Assembly (NCBI GenBank): GCA_004377275.1
Contig: SOIC01000009.1
Location: forward strand, 1-17,091
Reading direction: 5' to 3'
Origin: Dehalococcoidia bacterium
GTDB lineage: Bacteria; Chloroflexota; Dehalococcoidia; E44-bin15
Length of the DNA stretch: 17,091 nucleotides
Below the pieces are notes generated by a model that saw only the letters and a list, made by a program, of their open reading frames with translations, did not search any database and was not told the DNA's origin. Position numbers and translations under genes: made by a program. Below are positions 8,398-14,911 of this stretch, piece after piece; within the stretch, counting starts at the first letter, position 1; the number at the start of each line of letters is the position of its first letter.

Positions 8398-9040
8398 AAA
8401 GAAAGCTGTACTTGAGGCCGCCCAGCAGATGGCCAATATGGGATTGGTGGTGGGCACCTCGGGAAATGTGAGCATGCGTCTCGGGGAGCATAGCGGACGA
8501 GAATTGCTGGCCATCACGCCCAATGCGCGCTATTACGATACGCTCGATGTCGATGATATAGTAGTAGCCGATTTCGAGGGAGAGAACGTTGAGGGAGAAC
8601 TCGCTATCTCTATAGAGAGGATGTTGCATATCGGGATTTACAAAGCGCGTAAGAAGGTAAATGCAATCATTCACACTCACCCCGTTTTCGGCAGTGCCAT
8701 TTCGGTTTCCACCCTGGAGATCCCTGCTTTTCTCGACGACCAGGTTACCTATATTGGCGGGGAGATAAAAGTGGCCGAATATGCTCTTCCCGGCACCCAA
8801 GATCTGGTAGATAATGTGATTTCGGCTCTGGGGCCCAGAAACGCGGTTCTACTAGCAAATCACGGCGCCGTCAGCGTGGGGAGAGACATGAGGGAAGCTT
8901 TTACCATCTGCGAGTTGGCAGAGAAGACGGCGAAGATATACGTGTGTGCCCTGAGCCTGGGGAGGATCAACCCGCTTCCTGCCGAGGCAGCGAAGGTGGA
9001 AAAGGCTTTCTTCAATTTTATCCACGGCGATAGCCAATGA
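8366..9040 (+). CDS. Class II aldolase/adducin family protein (FucA-like)
   Basis: The 224-residue protein belongs to the Zn-dependent L-fuculose-1-phosphate aldolase / L-ribulose-5-phosphate 4-epimerase family. The phosphate-binding loop is VGTSGNVSMR (residues 29-38). The catalytic acid/base is E84 (ISIERMLHIGIY), and the zinc ligands are H103 and H105 (IIHTHPVFGS) and H166 (LLANHGAVSVG). The full set suggests an active retro-aldol enzyme giving dihydroxyacetone phosphate and an aldehyde, although an epimerase is not excluded. GGAGGA at 8355-8360 lies five bases before ATG 8366. The start overlaps the kinase gene by 32 bases, so the products are probably made in coupled fashion and work in sequence on one substrate. 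Confidence 0.92.
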   Translation: MKNGMSKWNSEKKAVLEAAQQMANMGLVVGTSGNVSMRLGEHSGRELLAITPNARYYDTLDVDDIVVADFEGENVEGELAISIERMLHIGIYKARKKVNAIIHTHPVFGSAISVSTLEIPAFLDDQVTYIGGEIKVAEYALPGTQDLVDNVISALGPRNAVLLANHGAVSVGRDMREAFTICELAEKTAKIYVCALSLGRINPLPAEAAKVEKAFFNFIHGDSQ

Positions 9041-9128
9041 TACGATAGCTATAATACCATGGAAATTTGCCGCAAGAAGTCCCCAGCCCAACGCGGTAGC
9101 GATATTGCCTGATGTGGAGGAAGCCTCG

Positions 9129-9536
9129 ATGCCAAAGAAAATGCCTCTATATGTAGAAGGATTTAACCCGTTCGGGGATTTAATAGGTTTGGCCTTTACC
9201 AGGGTAGAGAAGGGATGCAGTCAGTGTATGCTTGAAGTTAATGCAAAGCTACTAAACCCCCACCGTGCTTTGCATGGCGGAGTCACATATACCATGGCAG
9301 ACACTGGCATGGGTGCCGCTCTTCTTTCTTGCATAGACGATGATGAGCTTTGTTCAACTATAGAGATCAAGATTGTCTACTTCAAGGCAGTGGTATCGGG
9401 CACTCTTACCTGCGATACAAAGGTTATTCACAAAAGCAAAAGAATTGCTACTTTGGAATCAGAAATAAAACACGAAGGGCGCCTTGTCGCCAAGGCTCTC
9501 GGAACCTGGTCCATATACCAGGAAAAGAGGGATTGA
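9129..9536 (+). CDS. PaaI-like hotdog-fold thioesterase
   Basis: The 135-residue protein is a single hotdog domain. LLNPHRALHGGVTYTMADTG (residues 41-60) is the hallmark of the PaaI/YdiI acyl-CoA thioesterase family, with HGG at 49-51 and the likely catalytic acid D58. The frame is open back to TTG 9105, but TGGAGGA at 9115-9121 sits seven bases before ATG 9129, which is the better start. It is 88 bases past the aldolase gene and could be the last gene of the operon. It may hydrolyse a CoA thioester formed from the aldehyde or acid product of the pathway, but the substrate cannot be read from the sequence. Confidence 0.88.
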   Translation: MPKKMPLYVEGFNPFGDLIGLAFTRVEKGCSQCMLEVNAKLLNPHRALHGGVTYTMADTGMGAALLSCIDDDELCSTIEIKIVYFKAVVSGTLTCDTKVIHKSKRIATLESEIKHEGRLVAKALGTWSIYQEKRD

Positions 9537-10241
9537 GTGAGTCGAGTAACGTAGACCACTCACAGCAAACTGTAACGGCAGCCAAGTGTTTGTAGCACTA
9601 TCATAGCTGCAATTCCTCCGTCTCCGCCGTATGCCATCAGCTCAAACTGAGGATCCTGCCTGAACAAGATACATGAGGCTTCGCAAGCTCGCAACCAAGT
9701 TGGGGTGGCTCAGGGTAGGGATACCTCTCGGCCCTAACAAATCGCTACTTTGTGACTGAGTGAACAATCTGGACTTTTGTGTGGTCGCGAGCGGTGGTAG
9801 ATTCGAACCGCCGACACCCTGATTAAAAGTTATCGAGGGGATTCCTCGTATTTGGAGGAGACTAAAACCCTGATTTTGAAACCCTAACTTGGTGCCTTTA
9901 TCACTCCCGGATTTCTACCAGTTAAGGACTCACCACCCAGACTTTCGACTACTGATATTGTATTAATTGATGGCCTTTTTTGCAATATCTGTGATGTGGG
10001 TGTGATGTCTATGTTATGCGTAAATCGGGTGAGGTGACCGGCGGTCAGTGTGAACGCAATCCCAAGACTCTCTGCGTCTAAAGGCTTGTTCACGCTACAC
10101 CCTAGTTTAGCGTCTGCTTTAAAAGTTACTTGCTACATTTTCACTGACCATCTCCGAAGCCAACATAAGACTTCCATGTCAAGTTGCCTCATCCGCACAT
10201 TCGGTATCTGCTATCGTGTATCCTTGTAGGCCAACAATATG
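9537..10241. other. Non-coding stretch with tRNA fragment and boundary repeats
   Basis: No convincing gene lies here. It contains the 3' half of a tRNA-Lys (9782-9830), a small hairpin with 5-bp arms CGAGG/CCTCG (9834-9848), three nearby copies or variants of CCCTGATT or its complement, and a 14-base element (9877-9890) that recurs inverted at 13974-13987. A minus-strand open frame at 9884-10093 (GTG start, 69 codons) has no recognisable family. The plus-strand operon ends at 9536 and the minus-strand gene ends at 10242, so this is a convergent junction, but no hairpin with a U-tract was found for either. Confidence 0.6.
9782..9830 (-). pseudogene. Truncated tRNA-Lys(UUU), 3' half only
   Basis: Read on the minus strand, the sequence begins in an anticodon loop with ACTTTTAATCAG (anticodon TTT), continues through a GTGTC variable loop, then T-arm GGCGG-TTCGAAT-CTACC, then ACCGCTC followed by G. 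ACCGCTC would pair with a GAGCGGT 5' acceptor strand, but the D arm and 5' acceptor are missing; 9831 onward shows no tRNA sequence. The T stem has one C-A mismatch and one G-U pair. A CCA occurs three bases past the discriminator position. A tRNA cut in the anticodon loop is typical of a displaced fragment left by an integrating element or a deletion. It is not a functional tRNA. Confidence 0.65.
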
Positions 10242-12590
10242 CTACGGGCTTGCAATAGATGCCAAGGCCACGCCAAGCATGGCTGCTGCTAGAGTTATCG
10301 CTAGGACGATCACTACAGCCTCCCACTGAGTGAGCAGTCTACTCGCAATGCCCTTTAGTCTTTCCAAGGCCTCATTGGCAAGCCTTAGGCCTTCCTCTGC
10401 TTTAGCCGAAAAACGTCCCACTTCGGCAACTGTATCCTGATGAGCTTTCTCCATCGTCTCTGCCATGTCGCCGGCTTTTCTTATGGCTTCGGCAGCGATG
10501 GATTTAGCACCTCTGGCGGCTTCTTCAGCACGCTCGGATACCTTTTGCGACATCTTTCCCGCTGTCTCGGCAGCTTCCCTGGCCACCTCCGATGCCTTCG
10601 TAGCAGCATCAGCAGCCGCCATTGCCGCCTTGGCCAATTCTTCTGCCCGACTCACCATGTAATGCAGGGCCTGAGCAGCTGCTTCAATAGCTTCATCACC
10701 GGCTAGGTCGGCTACTTCGGCACTCTTACGAGTATTCACAGCAACCTCGAAACCAGCAGTAGCGGCCTCTTTAGCCCCTATACCTGCCTCATTAACTCTC
10801 ACTGCAATTTTTCCTGACACTTTAAATGCCGCCTCAACAGCTTCTTTCCCAGCTGCGGCCGCGGCCTCGGCTTTCCTGCCCACCTCACCAGCGACATGGA
10901 AAGCAGCAGCAGCAGCCCTTTTCGCCTTTTTACCTGCCTCATCAGCTTTCTTTGCTGTCTCTATGGTCGGACTTTTTATTGCTTCGTTACGAGCCTCTCT
11001 GGCTACTTTAGCACTTTCGTCTGATTGCTTTGCCACAGCTATCGCAGCTTTAGTTGCTTCCTCAACATCCCTTTTGGCTAATCTAGCTAGCCGTTCAATC
11101 TTGGCAACATCTGCTTTAACTGATTTTTCGACCAAAGCGCCGGTCTCTCTAGCTGCCAGTTCTACCTCGCTAGCCTTTTTTACCGCTTCTTCAGCGACGT
11201 ATCCAGCGCCTCTAGCGGTTTCTTCTGCCCTTGAAACTGCCTCTGCAGCTGCTTTCTTTACTTCCTCAGCCTTGGCGGCAGCTTCTTCGCCAGCAGCTAT
11301 CATTGCCGCCTCAGCTGCCTCCCTGGCTTGCCTGGCCGCTGCTTCTGCCTTAAGCCCTGCCTCTTCAGCAGCTTTGGCCAGCTCTCCTGCCCGGCTCACC
11401 AGTTTATGCAAGGCTTTAGCTGCTTCCTCGATGGCTTCATCCCCTGCTATATCAGCTAGCTCAGCTTTCTTGCGAATCTTGTCAGCGGTCACAAAACCGG
11501 CAACCGCCGCTTTCTTGGCATCTTTACCTGCCTCATCAGCCATCTCCGCAATTCTTCCCGATACTTGGGTAGCTGCCCCAATGGCTTCCTCCCCGACCAT
11601 GGCCGCTGATTCAGCTTTCCTGTCCACCTCTTCTGCTGCGTGGAAAGCTGCTGCAGCCGCCCTCTTGGCATTCCTGCCCGCTTCGTCAGTTTGAGCAGCC
11701 GTTTCTGCAGTCACTTGTTTGGCGAGTTCGGCCAGTGCTGCCCTGGCTGCCTGTCTGCTATCATCAGCCTGCTTGCCAGCGACATTCGCTGCTTCGATGG
11801 CCTTTTCCACCGCCTCTTTAGCTGCTACTGCCATCTCTTCCGCTCTAGCAGCTGCCTCCTCAGCTGCTCTGGTTGTGGCCGCAGCCCATTCCCTGGCTGC
11901 CAGATCAACCTCTTCTGCTTTTCTAGTGGCCTCCTCGGCAGCGTATATCGCACCTCTTGCCGTTTCCTCAGCCTTCAAAGCTACTTCCTCAGCTCTCCGC
12001 GCGGCTTCGTCAGCCGATACAGTCGCAGCAGCAGCCGCTTCTCTAGCCAGAGCACTTGCTTCTTCAGCGCGTTGGGCTGCTTCCTCAGATACACGCTTTG
12101 CTGCCGCTGACGCTTCTCTAGCTGCCTTAATTGCCTCCTCTGCTTCCCTAGTAGCTTCCTCAGTCGCCTCTCTGGATGTTTTAGTAGCTGCTTCCGCCGC
12201 CTTCTTGAACACCTCAGCAGCCTCTCTAGCCCCTTTATCAGCCTCTTCAGCTTTTCTTACTGCTGCTTCAGCCGCGTGCCTTGCAGCCCTTGCTGTCTCT
12301 TCAGCTTTGGCAGCTGCTTCAGCAGCTGCTTGTGTAGCTGTCGCAGCGGCGGTTTCTCCCGCCTTACGAGCTTCCTCTGCCCTCTTGGCTGCTTCTTTAG
12401 AAGCTGTGGTAGCATCTCCAGCAGCTCCTCTAGCTGCCTTTGCCGCTTCTTCGGCTCTCCTGGCAGCTTCAGCAGCTGCTTCTATGTTGCCTTCCATCTC
12501 GTCCAAGATTTCAGGAAGCGGCTTTATCATTATCCTGGGTGGCTCCATAGGATTTTCTACTTCCGGCTCTCGAAAATCTCTAGTAACCAT
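10242..12590 (-). CDS. Large alanine-rich coiled-coil protein with C-terminal membrane anchor
   Basis: This 782-residue protein matches no enzyme family I recognise. It is dominated by Ala, Glu, Lys and Arg, with almost no Pro after residue 26 and one Pro at 541. A 25-residue periodicity is marked by AEE triplets at 46, 71, 96, then 150, 175, 200, 225 and 250, with 18- and 36-residue spacings between 96 and 150. Residues about 207-410 recur at about 455-658 with a constant 248-residue offset. The N-terminal module (KPLPEILDEME, 23-33) is shared with the gene at 12927-13379. Residues 757-778 (AVVIVLAITLAAAMLGVALA) form one transmembrane helix at the very end, giving a tail-anchored topology with a long cytoplasmic rod. 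ATG 12590 is preceded by AAGGAGG with a nine-base gap. Composition alone would bring weak matches to LEA, apolipoprotein or tail-fibre proteins. Confidence 0.85.
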   Translation of the reverse strand: MVTRDFREPEVENPMEPPRIMIKPLPEILDEMEGNIEAAAEAARRAEEAAKAARGAAGDATTASKEAAKRAEEARKAGETAAATATQAAAEAAAKAEETARAARHAAEAAVRKAEEADKGAREAAEVFKKAAEAATKTSREATEEATREAEEAIKAAREASAAAKRVSEEAAQRAEEASALAREAAAAATVSADEAARRAEEVALKAEETARGAIYAAEEATRKAEEVDLAAREWAAATTRAAEEAAARAEEMAVAAKEAVEKAIEAANVAGKQADDSRQAARAALAELAKQVTAETAAQTDEAGRNAKRAAAAAFHAAEEVDRKAESAAMVGEEAIGAATQVSGRIAEMADEAGKDAKKAAVAGFVTADKIRKKAELADIAGDEAIEEAAKALHKLVSRAGELAKAAEEAGLKAEAAARQAREAAEAAMIAAGEEAAAKAEEVKKAAAEAVSRAEETARGAGYVAEEAVKKASEVELAARETGALVEKSVKADVAKIERLARLAKRDVEEATKAAIAVAKQSDESAKVAREARNEAIKSPTIETAKKADEAGKKAKRAAAAAFHVAGEVGRKAEAAAAAGKEAVEAAFKVSGKIAVRVNEAGIGAKEAATAGFEVAVNTRKSAEVADLAGDEAIEAAAQALHYMVSRAEELAKAAMAAADAATKASEVAREAAETAGKMSQKVSERAEEAARGAKSIAAEAIRKAGDMAETMEKAHQDTVAEVGRFSAKAEEGLRLANEALERLKGIASRLLTQWEAVVIVLAITLAAAMLGVALASIASP
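10617..11972 (-). repeat. Internal tandem duplication of 744 bp within the coiled-coil gene
   Basis: Codons for residues 207-410 (11361-11972) and 455-658 (10617-11228) encode closely similar protein with an ungapped offset of 248 residues. Matching blocks include AEETARGAIYAAEEA / AEETARGAGYVAEEA, DEAGRNAKRAAAAAFHAA / DEAGKKAKRAAAAAFHVA, and AGDEAIEEAAKALHKLVSRA / AGDEAIEAAAQALHYMVSRA. The copies differ at many positions, so the duplication is old rather than an assembly artefact. Confidence 0.85.
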
Positions 12591-12926
12591 GAACCTATCC
12601 CTCCTTAGTATGTATTATTTTGCATTTGACTAATCGTGAGACCATATTTTTAACTCAACACAACTAGTCACCATAACACCGCTTCCAAGGAAGCGGTCAA
12701 TTATTAAATACAGGTTAGTAACCAGGTTAAATTTTATTTTTCGAATATGCTATCCCATCGGACTCACCTCCTCGACCCATTTCTTGCACGGCTCGAACTT
12801 GCTGTTCTTGCCTCATAAACTTAGGACGCCAGTATCCGAACCCAGTCTAATTTGACCGTGGAGCCAGATACAGCATTATTTCTTTACCTTCGCCCTGTCC
12901 TTCGGAGCAGCTTCCACACTTATCAC
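12591..12926. other. Spacer between the two coiled-coil genes, with one palindrome
   Basis: No gene is seen here. ACCGCTTCC and GGAAGCGGT (12678-12697) form a near-perfect 9-bp inverted repeat around AA. There is no U-tract on either strand after it, so it is more likely an operator or mRNA hairpin than a terminator. The strong ribosome binding site for the 782-codon gene is the complement of CCTCCTT at 12600-12606. I could not pick a convincing -35/-10 pair. Confidence 0.5.
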
Positions 12927-13379
12927 TTACTTCGACCACTTGTCATTGAATTTATCAATTTCTTTAACAAACGCATCAGAGCTGTGGATATTCGCATTCC
13001 TGATGACCATAGCCAGCTCAAGAGCCAAATCCTTCACTTCAGCGACTATTTCTTGTGCTTTACTTGTCGCTTCCGCAGCAGCTTCTTTGGCTACCCTCCC
13101 CGCTTCCTCAGCCGCCTCGTGAGCCTTTTTAGCCGCTTCGGTAAGGGCTTCACGGGCTTGTCTGGTAGCCTCTTGCGCCGCCGTCTCCGCAGCACTGCGT
13201 GCCTCACCGGATGCCTTGGTCGCCGCTCCAGCCGCTTCTTTTGATGCCTTAGCTGCCTCCTCCGCCCGCCGAGCTGCTTCCGTCGCTAGGCGGATGCTCT
13301 CTTCCATCTCGTCGAGAATACTCGGCAGGGTTTTAGTCAGTATCTTGTGTTTCTCCTCAGAGATTCGTTTTGTTGTCAT
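12927..13379 (-). CDS. Small alanine-rich coiled-coil protein, paralogue of the neighbouring 782-residue protein
   Basis: The 150-residue protein has no recognised function. Residues 16-57 match residues 23-64 of the 782-residue neighbour at 30 of 42 positions by my count, including LPxILDEME and EAARRAEEAAKA, so the genes are paralogues. Residues about 30-112 continue the Ala/Glu/Lys-rich helical repeat (AEE at 39, AET at 64, 25 apart). The C-terminus (about 113-150, ending IDKFNDKWSK) is different, less repetitive, and has no membrane helix, so the protein should be soluble or peripheral. ATG 13379 has a purine-rich GGAAGGAAGA stretch just upstream. It lies 336 bases before the larger gene on the same strand, and the two could co-assemble through their shared helices. 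Confidence 0.82.
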   Translation of the reverse strand: MTTKRISEEKHKILTKTLPSILDEMEESIRLATEAARRAEEAAKASKEAAGAATKASGEARSAAETAAQEATRQAREALTEAAKKAHEAAEEAGRVAKEAAAEATSKAQEIVAEVKDLALELAMVIRNANIHSSDAFVKEIDKFNDKWSK

Positions 13380-14073
13380 GTCTTCTTCCTTCCTCTGCTC
13401 CTTGCTGGTAGTGGACTCCTTAGATATTGCCTTTTTATCAAATTCGCTTAGAATAGTCTACCGTAGACTAACCGCTAAATGGTTTTCACCTATTTTCACT
13501 CCAATAGGGTACTAGCTTACTTGGTTTCTCCATCACGAGTCCTGGCAGACGAATGCAGATTCTCCCCGCTGCCTAATTTCCTCCGCCCACTTCTCCAGCC
13601 TAAGGCAGTAAGGAGATCACAAACAGCAACGTCACCATGAATATCCTGGCGTAGTGATTGGTTAGCTCTGATGCGGTACTTAACTCACATGCCCCCTCTT
13701 TTTTTCTATTATACTCGTACTTATTGCGACTTACTTTGGGTACTTCGATCATAACGATAACAGTCATTTATTCCTTTTTTTCTGCCAATTTGGTACTTTC
13801 TTTCATCCGCTTGTAAGTTCTCTAATGGCATATTATAGCACCTCTTCTAGAAAATCAACTTCAAGTAAATAGTGGCTGTTTAGGGGATAGTAAGTTTACT
13901 GATGAAGCGGAAAGACCCATGGGCAAGCAATTGCATCCCCTTCTGGTTACACAGCCCGTGACACCTTAATCAGAAGTTAGGGTTTCAGAGTTTTATATCT
14001 GCTTTATATCTATAGAGGTTCAGAAAAAGCGATTTCGACACCCTGATTCGCTATTAATAATCTCTAAGAAAAG
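13380..14073. other. AT-rich non-coding stretch upstream of the coiled-coil genes
   Basis: No gene is seen in about 690 bases. It holds the 17-base palindrome at 13454-13470, a 10-base-spaced direct repeat TTTTCAC (13483-13489 and 13493-13499), and a zone near its right end (13961-14048) that shares a 13-base direct and a 14-base inverted match with the zone beside the tRNA fragment at 9812-9890. The base composition is noticeably more AT-rich than in the coding regions. Confidence 0.5.
13454..13470. promoter_or_regulatory. 17-base palindrome, possible operator of the coiled-coil genes
   Basis: TAGTCTAC and GTAGACTA are perfect 8-base inverted arms around a single central C. The site lies 75 bases upstream of ATG 13379, where a dimeric regulator could act on a minus-strand promoter. 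On the minus strand TATTCT follows its edge as a possible but weak -10. Confidence 0.45.
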
Positions 14074-14353
14074 CTATTCACTGTTCTCAACTCGAGAGAG
14101 AAACGCCTTTACCATAAGCTCAAGGGCTTTTCGCCGATAGTGTCGGCTCACATGCTCCCTTGAAAAACCCATTTTGGCGCTGATTTCCTGGCAGCTATGC
14201 CTCACTGCGCGTAATTGCAGATACTGACATGCTTTTGATAAACCGGGTTCCTTGCCCACATCTTTCACAATATGATCTACACAGGCAAGCAGCAAATGGC
14301 GCAGGGCCAGACCTCTTGGCAAGATGCGACCTTGGTATTCATTTTTCGCCCAT
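14074..14353 (-). CDS. Small helix-turn-helix DNA-binding protein, probably frameshifted near its start
   Basis: Residues about 43-67 of the readable part (HSCQEISAKMGFSREHVSRHYRRKAL) look like a helix-turn-helix with recognition helix SREHVSRHYRRK, so this is probably a transcriptional regulator. The intact frame runs from TTG 14322 (82 residues). The same frame remains protein-like upstream (WAKNEYQGRI), without a start codon, back to a stop near 14370. ATG 14353 has AGGGAG five bases before it but is in another frame; removing one base from the A5 run (T5 at 14342-14346 on the plus strand) would join it and give about 92 residues. Adding one base would instead join an upstream frame from ATG 14396. 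It could be a real small gene from TTG, a decayed gene, or a sequence error. The exact family is not recognised. Confidence 0.5.
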
Positions 14354-14554
14354 ATGTGCTCCCTAGCTTATCCTCACGGGCCTCCTTATGAGCCATCTCT
14401 GTGCTTGCCTTTATCTCCCTTATGAAACTCCATATGATGTTATTGCCCCTGCCATTAGAGGCTCATTTCCCCTTTTTGTTTCCATAAAATGGGCATTTTT
14501 GTCCCATTGGTAACGCTTACCTCTGGGCGATCTGAGAGACGGGGTATGGAAACC

Positions 14555-14590
14555 TTTGTTCAATGTGGCGGATACCGCGCATTGAACAAA
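14555..14590. repeat. 11-base perfect inverted repeat with inner hairpin
   Basis: TTTGTTCAATG (14555-14565) and CATTGAACAAA (14580-14590) are exact reverse complements. Between them GCGG (14568-14571) and CCGC (14575-14578) form an inner stem around ATA. RNA from this site would fold into one long stem with a small internal loop. No U-tract follows on either strand, which argues against an intrinsic terminator; an operator, or the remnant of a small palindromic element, is possible. Confidence 0.6.
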
Positions 14591-14744
14591 ACGCTATCTT
14601 GTGCAACTTGGTAACACCGTAGGGCCGTTCGAGCGGTTAAGGATTACCGTAGCGGCATAGAAATAATCTCATAATCCTCTTTGGGTCAGTATCAACCAAG
14701 TTCTTATTGGGAAAAGAATTGGTATGCAATTTCCTCTCAAAATC

Positions 14745-14763
14745 GTGTACAATGCTTGTACAC
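14745..14763. promoter_or_regulatory. 19-base palindrome, candidate operator
   Basis: GTGTACAA (14745-14752) and TTGTACAC (14756-14763) are perfect 8-base arms around TGC. The size and symmetry suit a dimeric GntR-, TetR- or MarR-type regulator. It overlaps TACAAT (14748-14753), a possible -10, and lies about 150 bases before the dehydrogenase start in the divergent region next to the helix-turn-helix gene. Confidence 0.5.
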
Positions 14764-14911
14764 TTACCCTGGAGCAATCAAGCCAGCCTGTATATAGGCG
14801 AGGCCGGCGATACTCTAGGGAAGGGGGAATATGCTGAATAGTAGGGCTAGAATCCTTAATCTATCTCTAGTAAAAATAATCGCTCTTTGAGAGCAAAAAG
14901 GAGGCTTTCCA

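Larger units (their letters stand above)
9812..14048. repeat. Related boundary sequences at both ends of the coiled-coil segment
   Basis: CGACACCCTGATT occurs at 9812-9824, inside the tRNA-Lys fragment, and again in the same orientation at 14036-14048. TGAAACCCTAACTT at 9877-9890 recurs inverted at 13974-13987. One such match would be expected by chance somewhere in 17 kb, but two pairs falling in the same two zones of under 100 bases is much less likely. No recombinase gene lies between them. Confidence 0.4.
14354..14911. other. Divergent intergenic region with two strong palindromes
   Basis: This region separates the minus-strand helix-turn-helix gene from the plus-strand dehydrogenase. 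It contains inverted repeats at 14555-14590 and 14745-14763, and a small hairpin GCTCT-TTG-AGAGC (14882-14894) just before the ribosome binding site AAGGAGG (14898-14904) of the dehydrogenase. No gene is apparent. No full sigma70 promoter could be picked; TACAAT at 14748-14753 is a possible -10 lying within the second palindrome. Confidence 0.5.

Noticed and set aside
6865..9040. A quorum-sensing (lsr-type) operon around the LsrK-like kinase
   Set aside because: No LsrB/LsrACD transporter, LsrF or LsrR is present, and LsrK-like sequences overlap with other FGGY sugar kinases; a catabolic role fits the neighbours better.
9812..9890. CCCTGATT repeats as a CRISPR array
   Set aside because: The copies are only 8-13 bases, irregularly spaced and partly explained by the tRNA-Lys anticodon stem; there are no regular spacers or cas genes.
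9884..10093. Minus-strand 69-codon open frame with GTG start
   Set aside because: The ribosome binding site is weak and no family is recognised. The frame is open only a few codons further upstream before a stop. It might be a remnant of a mobile element gene, but nothing in it shows this.
10177..10182. Perfect TTGACA on the minus strand as a promoter -35
   Set aside because: No acceptable -10 lies 15-19 bases downstream, and no supported gene follows.
10465..12633. Long plus-strand open frames opposite the coiled-coil gene (up to 304 codons, Ala/Ser-rich)
   Set aside because: They are antisense by-products of the repetitive Ala/Glu/Lys codons of the minus-strand gene, which has the better ribosome binding site, a paralogue and a membrane helix.
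12678..12697. Palindrome ACCGCTTCC/GGAAGCGGT as a terminator
   Set aside because: No U-tract follows it on either strand, so it is kept only as an element of the spacer.
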